NCBI GenBank assembly: GCA_030680805.1
Contig: JAUXUK010000070.1
Span: 110,362 to 174,361 of the forward strand
Length of the DNA stretch: 64,000 bases
Source: Sulfuritalea sp.
GTDB lineage: Bacteria > Pseudomonadota > Gammaproteobacteria > Burkholderiales > Rhodocyclaceae
Direction of reading: 5' to 3'
The notes beneath the pieces were generated by a model, which saw only the letters and a list, made by a program, of their open reading frames with translations, was not told where the DNA came from and did no database searches. Each line of letters begins with the position of its first letter. The stretch's first letter is position 1. Shown here piece after piece: positions 17,377 to 27,056 of this stretch. The translations under genes were made by a program, and so were the position numbers.

Positions 17377-17622
17377 ATGTGTCTGGCAATTCCTGTGAAA
17401 GTCATAAAACTCGGCGCTGGTGACACGGCGATCGTGGATCTCAGCGGAGTCAAGAAAGAGATTTCCCTGGCACTGCTGTCCGATGTGCAGGTGGGTGACT
17501 ACGTGATCCTGCACGTCGGCTATGCCTTGAGCAAACTCGATCCCGAGGAAGCCGAGAAGACCCTGGCCCTGTTTGCCGAACTGAACGCAGCGGGCGCATC
17601 GGAGGCAACGGCGGCATCGTGA
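17377..17622 (+). CDS. hypC: hydrogenase maturation chaperone HypC (second copy)
   Basis: An 81-residue HypC with the canonical MCLAIP start and the conserved VGDYVILHVGYAL core. It is clearly different from the first copy at 12554 (MCLAAPS), so the island encodes two HypC-type chaperones. Because this one lies directly before hypD (GTGA overlap) it probably forms the general HypCD complex, while the first copy may be specific for HybC, as HybG is in E. coli. Which one serves HoxC cannot be decided. Confidence 0.94.
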   Translation: MCLAIPVKVIKLGAGDTAIVDLSGVKKEISLALLSDVQVGDYVILHVGYALSKLDPEEAEKTLALFAELNAAGASEATAAS

Positions 17623-18758
17623 AATACATCGACGAATTCCGTGATGGCGAACTGGCGAAGAACCTCGCGCTGAGCATTTGCGCCGAGGTGCAGCCCGGCC
17701 GCAACTACAGCTTCATGGAATTCTGCGGCGGCCATACCCATGCCATCTCCCGCTATGGCCTTTCCGACCTGCTGCCACCGACGGTACGCATGGTGCATGG
17801 GCCCGGCTGTCCGGTCTGCGTGCTGCCGATCGGCCGTGTTGACATGGCCATCAACCTTGCGCTCGATCATGGCGTGATCCTGTGCACCTACGGCGACACG
17901 CTGCGCATCCCGGCCTCCGGCGGCCTGTCGCTGATGAAGGCCAAGGCAGGGGTCGGCAACAAATCCGGCGACATCCGCATGGTGTATTCGACCCTCGACG
18001 CCCTGCAGATCGCCCGCGACAATCCGCAGCGCGAGGTGGTGTTCTTCGCCATCGGCTTCGAGACCACCACGCCGCCCACGGCCGTCGCCATCCAGCAGGC
18101 CGATGCCGAGGGGTTGAAGAATTTCAGCGTGATCTGCTGCCACGTGCTGACGCCCTCGGCCATCAGCAACATCCTCGAATCGCCGGAGGTGCGCCAGTGG
18201 GGCACCGTGCCGCTGGACGGCTTCATCGGCCCGGCCCACGTGTCCACGGTGATCGGCAGCCGGCCCTACGAGTTCTTCGCCGAGGAATATCGCAAGCCGG
18301 TGGTCATCGCCGGCTTCGAGCCGCTGGACGTGATGCAGGCCATCCTGATGCTGGTGCGGCAGGTCAATGAAGGCCGCGCCGAGGTGGAAAACGAGTTCGC
18401 CCGCGCCGTGAGCCGCGACGGCAATGTGAAAGCACAGGATCGCGTGGCCGAAGTGTTCGAGCTGCGTCGCGAATTCGAATGGCGCGGCCTTTCCGTGGTG
18501 CCGTATTCGGCGCTGAAGATACGGCAGCGCTATGCCGCCTACGACGCCGAGAAGCGCTTCAACATCGACTATCGCTCGGTCCCCGACCACAAGGCCTGCG
18601 AATGCGGCGCGATCCTGCGCGGCGTGAAGAAGCCGCAGGACTGCAAGCTGTTCGGTACGGTATGCACGCCGGAGAACCCGATCGGTTCCTGCATGGTCAG
18701 CTCCGAAGGCGCCTGCGCGGCGCATTACAGCTATGGACGTTACAAGGACATGCATTAA
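17619..18758 (+). CDS. hypD: hydrogenase maturation protein HypD
   Basis: HypD is the iron-sulfur scaffold on which Fe(CN)2CO is assembled with HypC. It has 379 residues starting at GTG 17619, overlapping the hypC stop. Conserved elements are CGGHTHA, GPGCPVCVLP and, near the end, the cysteine set CECGAI, CKLFGTVC, GSCMVSSEGAC for the [4Fe-4S] cluster. Downstream lie 154 bases filled by a dispersed repeat before hypE. Confidence 0.96.
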   Translation: MKYIDEFRDGELAKNLALSICAEVQPGRNYSFMEFCGGHTHAISRYGLSDLLPPTVRMVHGPGCPVCVLPIGRVDMAINLALDHGVILCTYGDTLRIPASGGLSLMKAKAGVGNKSGDIRMVYSTLDALQIARDNPQREVVFFAIGFETTTPPTAVAIQQADAEGLKNFSVICCHVLTPSAISNILESPEVRQWGTVPLDGFIGPAHVSTVIGSRPYEFFAEEYRKPVVIAGFEPLDVMQAILMLVRQVNEGRAEVENEFARAVSRDGNVKAQDRVAEVFELRREFEWRGLSVVPYSALKIRQRYAAYDAEKRFNIDYRSVPDHKACECGAILRGVKKPQDCKLFGTVCTPENPIGSCMVSSEGACAAHYSYGRYKDMH

Positions 18759-18786
18759 CGCTTATGAGAGTTAGAGGTACCGCTAG

Positions 18787-18912
18787 ATGATAAAACACGC
18801 GAAAGGCGAATTGAAGGCCCGCCCCTCCCATCCTCCCCTCGCGGGGAGGCTTCTGGTTAGCTCGCTTCGCTCGACTGCTACCAGTCGCTCCGAACGAATT
18901 GGGTGACGCTAA
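18787..18912 (+). repeat. intergenic repeat family 1, copy between hypD and hypE
   Basis: Contains the family markers GGCGAATTGAAGGC, GCTCGCTTCGCTCGA, CCAGTCGCTCCG and the end ACGCTAAA, with an internal hairpin CCTCCCC/GGGGAGG. Other copies lie at 26848 and, inverted and larger, at 40696. Its right end touches the hypE start codon. Confidence 0.85.
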
Positions 18913-19998
18913 ATGGGCGAGGTTAAAAGAGGTTATGTGCGACCACTCGATCTGAAGCAGGGCCGGGTCGACATGACGCACGGTTCGGGCGGCCGCTCGA
19001 TGGTGCAGTTGATCTCGGAACTGTTTGCGAAGCACCTGGGCAACGAATACCTGGGGCAGGGCAATGATGGCGCCGTGTTGCCAGCGCCAGCGCTCTGCGT
19101 CCCTCCGGGAACTTTTCAGGGGCGGCCGGGCCGCCTGGTGATGTCCACCGACTGCCACGTAGTCTCGCCGCTGTTTTTTCCCGGCGGCGATATCGGCTGC
19201 CTTTCGGTGCATGGCACTGTGAACGACGTTGCCGTAATGGGTGCCACGCCTTTGTATTTGGCGGCTGGTTTCATCCTCGAAGAAGGCTTCCCGCTCGCCG
19301 ATCTGGCGCGCATCGTCGAGTCGATGGCGCATGCGGCGCGTGAGGCGGGCGTACCGGTGGTGACGGGCGATACCAAGGTGGTCGAGCGCGGCAAGGGCGA
19401 TGGCGTGTTCATCACCACTACCGGCGTCGGCGTGCTGCCCGAGGGTCTCGAACTCGGCGGCAGCCGGGCGCGGCCGGGTGATGCAATCATCATCTCCGGC
19501 TCGCTGGGCGACCACGGCGTGGCGATCATGAGCAAGCGCGAGAACCTGTCCTTCGATGCGCCGATCGAGTCCGACACGGCGGCGCTGAACGGCCTGATCG
19601 CCGCCATGCTGGCTACCGGTGCCGATCTGCGCTGCCTGCGAGACCCGACCCGTGGCGGCCTGGCATCGACGCTGAACGAAATTGCCGGTCAATCCGGGGT
19701 CGGCATGATGCTTCACGAAAAGACAATCCCGGTGAAGCCGGTGGTTTCCGCCGCCTGCGAATTCCTCGGTCTTGATCCGCTCTATGTCGCCAATGAGGGC
19801 AAGCTGATCGCGATCTGCGCCAGCGCCGATGCCGAGCGGCTGCTGGCCGCCATGCGCGCCCATCCGCAGGGGCGCGAGGCCGCGCTGATCGGCGAGGTCA
19901 TCGCCGACGATCACCACTTCGTCCAGCTCACCACGTCCTTCGGCGGCCGTCGCATTGTCGACTGGCTGGCGGGCGACCAGTTGCCGCGAATCTGCTAG
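18913..19998 (+). CDS. hypE: hydrogenase maturation protein HypE
   Basis: HypE accepts the carbamoyl group from HypF on its C-terminal cysteine and dehydrates it with ATP to a thiocyanate, the CN donor. The protein has 361 residues and ends PRIC, with the required terminal Cys. The AIR-synthase-like fold is shown by MTHGSGGRSM, NDGAVLP, FPGGDIGCLSVHGTVND and TGDTKVVERG. The ATG at 18913 gives the usual leader RPLDLKQGRVDM; a later ATG at 18973 would remove it. There is no clear ribosome binding site, because the upstream bases belong to the repeat. Residues near 58-70 (APALCVPPGTFQG) appear to be an extra loop compared with other HypE. Confidence 0.95.
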   Translation: MGEVKRGYVRPLDLKQGRVDMTHGSGGRSMVQLISELFAKHLGNEYLGQGNDGAVLPAPALCVPPGTFQGRPGRLVMSTDCHVVSPLFFPGGDIGCLSVHGTVNDVAVMGATPLYLAAGFILEEGFPLADLARIVESMAHAAREAGVPVVTGDTKVVERGKGDGVFITTTGVGVLPEGLELGGSRARPGDAIIISGSLGDHGVAIMSKRENLSFDAPIESDTAALNGLIAAMLATGADLRCLRDPTRGGLASTLNEIAGQSGVGMMLHEKTIPVKPVVSAACEFLGLDPLYVANEGKLIAICASADAERLLAAMRAHPQGREAALIGEVIADDHHFVQLTTSFGGRRIVDWLAGDQLPRIC

Positions 19999-20008
19999 CA
20001 GCCCGCAC

Positions 20009-21730
20009 ATGCGCATCCTGCTCCTGACCCACGCCTTCAACAGCCTGACGCAACGCCTCGGCGCGGAACTGCAGCGGCGCGGGCACGAGATCTCAATCGA
20101 ATTCGACATCGCCGACAGCGTCGCCGAAGAAGCCGTGGCGCTGTTCAAGCCGGACCTGATCGTCGCGCCCTATCTGCGCCGCGCGATTCCCGAGTCGATC
20201 TGGTCCCGGCATGTCTGCCTGATCGTGCATCCCGGAATCATCGGCGATCGCGGGCCGTCGGCGTTGGACTGGGCGATCCAGGAGGGGGAGGCCGAGTGGG
20301 GCGTCACGGTGCTGCAGGCCGAGGCCGCGATGGACGCCGGGCCGATCTGGGCGAGTGCCGTGTTTCCCTTGCGCCGTGCCAAGAAATCCAGCGTCTACCG
20401 CAACGAAGTCACGCAAGCCGCAACCGGCGCCGTGCTGCAGGCGGTGGAGCGCTTTGCAGCGGGTAATTGTGCGCCGACACCGCTGGCCGCCTGCAGCGAT
20501 GCGCGCGGCCGTATGCGCCCGCTGATGAAGCAGGCCGACCGCATCATCGACTGGCAGCGTGACGATACGGCCACGGTGCTGCGAAAGATCAACGCTGCCG
20601 ACGGCTTCCCCGGTGTCGCCGACACACTGTTCGGCACGGACTGCCATATCTTCGACGCATGGCCGGAAGCAGTCCTGCGCGGTGAGCCGCGAGCGAAGCC
20701 CGGCGACCTGCTGGCGCGCCGCGAAACCGCCGTGCTGCGGCGTACCAGCGATGGGGCACTATGGATCGGGCATGCCAAGCGTTCCGGCGACTTCAAGCTG
20801 CCGGTGACGCTGGCCTTTGCCGCCGAATGCGCGACGCTGCCGGAAGCCCCGCTGGCCGACTGGTGGCTGGCGAAGGACCCAACCTGGCAGGACATCGCCT
20901 ACGAGGAAAATAGCGGAGTCGGCTTCCTTCATTTCGAGTTCTACAACGGCGCGATGTCAACCTCGCAGTGCCAACGGCTGCGGGCCGCGCTGGCCTGGGC
21001 GAAGCAGCGGCCGGTACGGGTACTGGTGCTGATGGGCGGCGCGGATTTCTGGTCCAATGGCATCCATCTCAATGTAATCGAGGCGGCGAGTTTGCGTGAC
21101 GGGTCCCCCGCGGATGAATCCTGGAATAACATCAACGCCATGAACGACCTCGCGCGCGAACTCATCGAAACCGGCGCACAGATCACCGTCGCTGCGTTGG
21201 CCGGCAACGCCGGCGCCGGCGGCTGCTTCCTGGCGCGCGCCGCGGACCATGTCTGGGCGCGCCAAGGCGCGATACTCAATCCGCATTACAAGAACATGGG
21301 CAATCTCTACGGGTCCGAATACTGGACATATCTGCTGCCGCGGCGAGTGGGCGCGGAGGGCGCACGGGGAATCATGCGCAACCGGCAGCCGCTCACGGCG
21401 CAGCGCGCGGCAGAGACCGGCTTTACCGACGCCTGCCTGGCGGGTGACCCGCAGGCGTTTCGCATCGACGTGGCGCGGCGCGCAGCGGAAATCGCGGCGG
21501 CGTCCGATCTTGAGCAGCAGCTCGCGACAAAGCGCGAGTGTCGCGCCAGGGATGAAGCCGAGAAGCCGCTCGCGGCCTATCGGGAAGAAGAGCTCGCCCA
21601 CATGCGGCGCAACTTCTACGGATTCGATCCGAGCTATCACGTCGCCCGCCATCACTTCGTGCGCAAGTCGCTGGCCTCATGGACCCCGCGTCACCTCGCG
21701 CGCCATCGCGACCTTGGCTGGAAGGGATGA
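20009..21730 (+). CDS. hypX: CO-producing hydrogenase maturation factor HypX/HoxX
   Basis: HypX releases CO from a one-carbon folate (N10-formyl-THF) by way of formyl-CoA, supplying the CO ligand of the NiFe site in air. The 573-residue protein has an N-terminal formyltransferase-like part (DLIVAPYLRRAIPE, the HPG...GDRGPSALDWAI segment), a linker domain, and a C-terminal crotonase-like part (GFLHFEFYNGAMS, GGADFWSNGIHLN, AGNAGAGGCFLA). It starts ten bases after hypE. The presence of hypX is typical of aerobic hydrogen oxidisers and unusual next to a Hyd-2-type enzyme. Confidence 0.94.
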   Translation: MRILLLTHAFNSLTQRLGAELQRRGHEISIEFDIADSVAEEAVALFKPDLIVAPYLRRAIPESIWSRHVCLIVHPGIIGDRGPSALDWAIQEGEAEWGVTVLQAEAAMDAGPIWASAVFPLRRAKKSSVYRNEVTQAATGAVLQAVERFAAGNCAPTPLAACSDARGRMRPLMKQADRIIDWQRDDTATVLRKINAADGFPGVADTLFGTDCHIFDAWPEAVLRGEPRAKPGDLLARRETAVLRRTSDGALWIGHAKRSGDFKLPVTLAFAAECATLPEAPLADWWLAKDPTWQDIAYEENSGVGFLHFEFYNGAMSTSQCQRLRAALAWAKQRPVRVLVLMGGADFWSNGIHLNVIEAASLRDGSPADESWNNINAMNDLARELIETGAQITVAALAGNAGAGGCFLARAADHVWARQGAILNPHYKNMGNLYGSEYWTYLLPRRVGAEGARGIMRNRQPLTAQRAAETGFTDACLAGDPQAFRIDVARRAAEIAAASDLEQQLATKRECRARDEAEKPLAAYREEELAHMRRNFYGFDPSYHVARHHFVRKSLASWTPRHLARHRDLGWKG

Positions 21731-21749
21731 GAGCCTATCCCCCAACCCC

Positions 21750-21918
21750 GGCCCCACGGCCGGCTTTGCACAGCCGGCCGGCTGCGGCGGCGCGCAGCAG
21801 TGCTCCGCGAAACCCCGCCTACGCCCCACGGAAAGGGGTGACCACGGTTCAGCCGCTTTGCGGCTTCCGGGCTATTGGCTGCACGCCGCCTTGGGGCGGC
21901 CCGGCGGGGGCGTGCGCG
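21750..21918 (+). repeat. intergenic repeat family 2, copy upstream of hoxA
   Basis: About 170 bases of GC-rich repeated sequence between hypX and hoxA. The right part matches, in inverted orientation, the copy at 24357-24455 (shared pieces CCGCCGGGCCG, CCCAAGG and GAACCGTNGTCACCCC in the minus direction). The left part contains the pair GGCCGGCTTTGCACAGCC and GGCTGCGGCGGCGCG, which also appears inside the family 1 copy at 40696-40899. It ends three bases before the first possible hoxA start. Confidence 0.75.
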
Positions 21919-21920
21919 GC

Positions 21921-23359
<1,439 letters not shown>

Positions 23360-23363
<4 letters not shown>

Positions 23364-24352
23364 ACCTGCTTTGGCTCCAGTCCGGCGGTTGCGGCGGCTG
23401 CACCCTGTCATGGCTGGGCAGCGAGCATGGAGCGCTGTTCCGCGAACTGGCGGATGAAGGCATCGAACTGTTGTGGCATCCGAGCATTTCCGAGGCGGGC
23501 GTCGATGAAGCGCGCGACCTGATCGGGCAATGCGCTTCCGGCGATATTGCCGTCGACGTGCTGTGCATCGAAGGGTCGTTGCTGCGCGGTCCGCGCGGCA
23601 CAGGCGGTTTTCATCGCTTCGGCGGCGGCGCAAAGCCGATGATCGACTGGGTGCGCCAGATCGCCGGCCGCGCCCGGCACGTGGTCGCCATCGGCAGTTG
23701 CTCGTCGTGGGGCGGCATCACGGCGGCCGGCATGAATCCGACCGACGCCTGTGGCCTGCAGTATGACGACGAAGCCGCTGGTGGCCTGCTCGGCCCCGAG
23801 TTTCGAGACCCCACGGGTCTGCCGGTGATCAATGTCGCCGGCTGTCCGCCCCATCCCGACTGGATTACCGAAACCCTGGCGGCATTGGCGCACGGCCGCT
23901 TGCGGGCGGAGCATCTCGACGACTACGGACGTCCGCGATTTTTTGCCGATCAGCTGGTACACCACGGCTGCCCGCGCAACGAATATTACGAATTCAAGGC
24001 CAGCGCCTCCCGGCATTCCGAGCAGGGCTGCCTGATGGAGCAGCTTGGTTGCAAGGGCACGCAGGCACACGCCGATTGCAATCAGCGTTTGTGGAACGGC
24101 GAGGGTTCCTGCCTGCGCGGCGGCTATGCCTGTATCCGCTGCACCGATCCGGGCTTTGAAGAACCCGGCCATCCGTTCGAGACTACGCCGAAAGTGGCCG
24201 GAATTCCGATCGGCCTGCCGTCCGACATGCCCAAAGCCTGGTTCATAGCGCTGGCGGCATTGTCCAAGTCGGCCACGCCGGCGCGAGTACGCGAAAACGC
24301 GCACTCCGATCACCTGCTGCGGGCGCCCTCGGTCAAGCGGACCAAGCGATGA
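23360..24352 (+). CDS. hoxB: regulatory (H2-sensing) hydrogenase small subunit HoxB
   Basis: Small subunit of the cytoplasmic H2 sensor (HupU/HoxB, group 2b). The 330-residue protein begins directly with MNLLWLQSGGCGGCTLSW, without a Tat signal, and has the ligand segments CPPHPDW, the HGCPRNEYYEFKAS region and GYACIRCTDPGFE. The absence of the export signal separates it from HybO. It overlaps hoxA by ATGA, so sensor and regulator are co-translated. The partner large subunit follows after a 115-base repeat, an unusual separation. Confidence 0.95.
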
Positions 24353-24356
24353 ACAC

Positions 24357-24455
24357 CGTCCGCCGGGCCGTCCCAAGGACGGCGCAGACAACCCCATGGA
24401 GCGAGCGCGGCTCGCGAACCGTAGTCACCCCCTCGCTCGGCGAGGGTGGCGGGGG
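24357..24455 (-). repeat. intergenic repeat family 2, copy between hoxB and hoxC
   Basis: Inverted relative to the copy at 21750-21918. It shares CCGCCGGGCCG, CCCAAGG and GAACCGTAGTCACCCC. It separates the two subunit genes of the H2 sensor, and its right end provides the only plausible ribosome binding site for hoxC (GGGGGGAG, about ten bases before the ATG). Confidence 0.75.
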
Positions 24456-24467
24456 GAGTGCGCTGCA

Positions 24468-25910
24468 ATGACCCGGCGCATCGTCGGCCCCTTCAACCGC
24501 GTCGAAGGCGATCTCGAAATCACGCTCGACATTGCCGACGGGAAGATCGACGCGGCCTATGTGAACTCGCCGCTGTATCGCGGCTTCGAGCAGATCCTGC
24601 AAGGCAAGGTGCCGGCCGATGCGCTGGTGCTGGTGCCGCGCATCTGCGGTATTTGTTCGGTAGCCCAGTCTGCCGCTTCAGCCCTCGCGCTGGCGGATGC
24701 GGCCGGGATCGAGCCACCGCAGAACGGCCGGCTGGCGGCTAACCTGACGCTGGCGACCGAGAACCTGGCCGACCATCTGACGCACTTCTACCTGTTCTTC
24801 ATGCCCGATTTCGCCCGCGCCGACTACGCGGGCCGGCACTGGCATGCTTCGACAGTCGAACGCTTTCGCGCCACCACCGGCAGCGCGCCGAATCAGGTGC
24901 TGCCGGCGCGCGCCCGTTTCATGCAGATGATGGGCCTTCTGGCCGGCAAATGGCCGCACACGCTGGCGGTACAACCCGGTGGCTCGACGCGACCCTTGCA
25001 GAGTTCGGAGATCTTCCGTCTGCACCGGACCCTGCGCGAATTCCGCCAGTTTCTTGAAACCGTAACCTTCGGCGCAGGGCTGGAAGAGGTCGCCGCCATC
25101 GCCGATCGAACTCAATTGGAGGCCTATCGGGCCGGTGCCGGCGGCGGCGACTTGAGGGCATTTCTCGCCATCGCCGCGGATCTCGATCTGTGGCATCTGG
25201 GCCGCGGCACCGACCGCTTCATGAGCTATGGCTGCTACACGGAAGGGAATCGGCGGATGTTCCCGGCCGGGGTGTGGCATGGCGCGGCCGCCGCCTTCGA
25301 CGTTGCAGCGATTCAGGAAGACATCACCCACGCCTGGTACGCCGCCGCCGGCTTGCCGCAACATCCCGCGGAGGGCAGCACGCTACCCATCGCGGAAAAG
25401 GACGGCGCCTATTCCTGGTGCAAGGCGCCGCGTCTGGCGGGGCAGGTGGTGGAAACCGGCGCCCTAGCGCGACAAGTCGTCGCCGGACATCCGCTGGCGC
25501 GCGACATGATCGATGGCTACGGCGCCAGCGTCGCCGCACGTGTGGTGGCCCGCCTGCTGGAACTGACGCTGGTGCTGCCGGCGATGGAACGCTGGCTGAA
25601 CGAACTGATCCCCGGCGAGCCCTGGTGTATTACCGCCCAGGCCGCGGATGAAACCTCCGGCGTCGGTCTCGTCGAGGCCGCCCGAGGGTCGCTCGGCCAC
25701 TGGATCACCGTGCGGCGCGGCCGCATCCACAACTACCAGATCATCGCCCCCACCACATGGAATTTCTCGCCGCGCGATGCGGTGGGTCAGCCCGGCGCGC
25801 TGGAACAGGCGCTGGCCGGCCTTTCAGCCAGCACCACGGAGCCGCTACCGGGGACAATCCATCATGTCGTGCGCAGCTTCGATCCCTGCATGGTCTGTAC
25901 AGTGCATTGA
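24468..25910 (+). CDS. hoxC: regulatory (H2-sensing) hydrogenase large subunit HoxC
   Basis: Large subunit of the H2 sensor (HupV/HoxC), 480 residues from ATG 24468; an earlier frame start lies within the repeat and is rejected. L1 is RICGIC (Cys60, Cys63) and L2 is DPCMVC; the chain stops exactly at the following TVH, so there is no C-terminal peptide and no protease is needed, as known for regulatory hydrogenases. Ile62 and Phe110 occupy the two gas-channel positions that narrow the channel and keep oxygen out in the Ralstonia sensor. The enzyme should sense H2 in air with low turnover and signal through HoxJ. Confidence 0.95.
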   Translation: MTRRIVGPFNRVEGDLEITLDIADGKIDAAYVNSPLYRGFEQILQGKVPADALVLVPRICGICSVAQSAASALALADAAGIEPPQNGRLAANLTLATENLADHLTHFYLFFMPDFARADYAGRHWHASTVERFRATTGSAPNQVLPARARFMQMMGLLAGKWPHTLAVQPGGSTRPLQSSEIFRLHRTLREFRQFLETVTFGAGLEEVAAIADRTQLEAYRAGAGGGDLRAFLAIAADLDLWHLGRGTDRFMSYGCYTEGNRRMFPAGVWHGAAAAFDVAAIQEDITHAWYAAAGLPQHPAEGSTLPIAEKDGAYSWCKAPRLAGQVVETGALARQVVAGHPLARDMIDGYGASVAARVVARLLELTLVLPAMERWLNELIPGEPWCITAQAADETSGVGLVEAARGSLGHWITVRRGRIHNYQIIAPTTWNFSPRDAVGQPGALEQALAGLSASTTEPLPGTIHHVVRSFDPCMVCTVH

Positions 25911-25952
25911 CCGAGGCAGAGTGCGGCGCAAACGGGTGCCCAACGATATCGT

Positions 25953-26285
25953 TCAGTGAAGCATTGCCCGCTCGGGCCGGTCCGGCAGGTTCAGGTTGAT
26001 CACCAGCACGCGGCTGCCCAGCATGACAATGCTTCCTGTCCTGCGATCGTTTCCCGTGTCGCTGTACTCAAAGCCATAGATGCGGCGGATGCGCAAAACA
26101 CCGTCGTCATCCCGACCCAGCCTGATCCGCTGTATGGCAACGGTGTCGTCGAGCAACAGCAGGTGTTCTCCGTTGCAGGCGGCCTTGGTCGCCGACACTG
26201 CCGTCTCGCGCGCCTTGAGGCTGTCGAGCCATAGCCATGCCGTGGCGGCCAGCAGCAGAAGCCCAAGGAGATCAAGCAAGTCCAT
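25953..26285 (-). CDS. DUF3301 domain protein
   Basis: A 110-residue protein of the DUF3301 family of unknown function. It has one N-terminal membrane helix (LLDLLGLLLLAATAWLWLDSL) with a following RE..A..A...C pattern, then a small beta domain containing QLLDDTVA-like LLLLDDTVAIQRIRL and YGFEYS. Such proteins are single-pass inner membrane proteins. It is the only minus-strand gene within the hydrogenase island, between hoxC and the PGDYG gene, and its start is 40 bases from the next gene on the opposite strand. Confidence 0.85.
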   Translation of the reverse strand: MDLLDLLGLLLLAATAWLWLDSLKARETAVSATKAACNGEHLLLLDDTVAIQRIRLGRDDDGVLRIRRIYGFEYSDTGNDRRTGSIVMLGSRVLVINLNLPDRPERAMLH

Positions 26286-26388
26286 GCGGCTAGCCTAACC
26301 GAAATTTCCTTCGCGCCGAAGCGCCGTGCCCGGTCTCGCCCGTTTTGAATGTGAGACACTGCCGCGCCAGCCATTCATCGGTGACGAC

Positions 26389-26820
26389 ATGCTCCAACTC
26401 AAGAATATTGACCTGACCAGGGAGGCCTCGGCCCGGCTCTTCGTCAAGGACGAAGTTGTCGATGTCGTCTTTGCAAGAGCGGCTGGCGAACTGATCAGTC
26501 GTGAAGGCCCCAATCGCTTTGAGGTCGGCGATGCCCTGATCACCGGCTCGACCGGCGATCGCTGGAGCGTGTCGCGTGACCGCTTCGACGCGAAGTACAT
26601 CCCTGTCGCGCCGGTCACGGCCGGCGAAGACGGACACTACCGTTCGAAGCCTTTGCCGGTACTGGCCAGGCAGATCGGCGAAGCGTTCAGCCTTTCCCGA
26701 TCCTCGGGTGGCGACGTGCTGCACGGCAAGGCGCTGGATTGGGTGCTGCAGTACGCGCCGGGCGACTTCGGCATTGTCGACAACGCCCGATTTCAGAAGG
26801 TCTATCGTCGAACAGGCTAA
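26389..26820 (+). CDS. PGDYG-domain protein
   Basis: A small protein with the PGDYG-family signature APGDFGIVDNARF near its end; the function of the family is unknown. From ATG 26389 it has 143 residues; a GTG at 26326 would give 164 residues, and the sequence gives no strong ribosome binding site for either. The centre includes RWSVSRDRFDAKYIPV and GHYRSKPLPVLA. It has no signal peptide or membrane segment. It is not an obvious hydrogenase gene and looks like a passenger in the island. Confidence 0.75.
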   Translation: MLQLKNIDLTREASARLFVKDEVVDVVFARAAGELISREGPNRFEVGDALITGSTGDRWSVSRDRFDAKYIPVAPVTAGEDGHYRSKPLPVLARQIGEAFSLSRSSGGDVLHGKALDWVLQYAPGDFGIVDNARFQKVYRRTG

Positions 26821-26847
26821 CGTTCATTGCGGTTTGCGCCACCCCTG

Positions 26848-26976
26848 ATGATGAAACACACGAAAGGCGAATTGAAGGCCCCCCACCCCCATCCCCGCCC
26901 CAGGGCGGGGCTACTGGTTAGCTCGCTTCGCTCGATTGTCACCAGTCGCTCCGGAGGGGGTGTTTCACGCTAAACC
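26848..26976 (+). repeat. intergenic repeat family 1, copy upstream of hoxJ
   Basis: Shares with the copy at 18787 the markers GGCGAATTGAAGGC, GCTCGCTTCGCTCGA, CCAGTCGCTCCG and ACGCTAAA. Here the ends form an inverted repeat, GAAACAC (26853-26859) and GTGTTTC (26960-26966), and the centre holds a CCGCCCC/GGGGCGG hairpin. This looks like a miniature element without coding capacity. Confidence 0.85.
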
Positions 26977-27056
26977 AGCCCGGCGAGCGCAGTATTGATC
27001 GAGGGTCAAGGCACGACCACTAGCCTTGTGCGGGCAGGGTAGGGTACATTTCGCTG

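Noticed and set aside
18697..20148. Minus-strand frame of 483 codons across hypE
   Set aside because: It is a shadow of hypE and of the repeat; HypE has all family motifs and ends PRIC.
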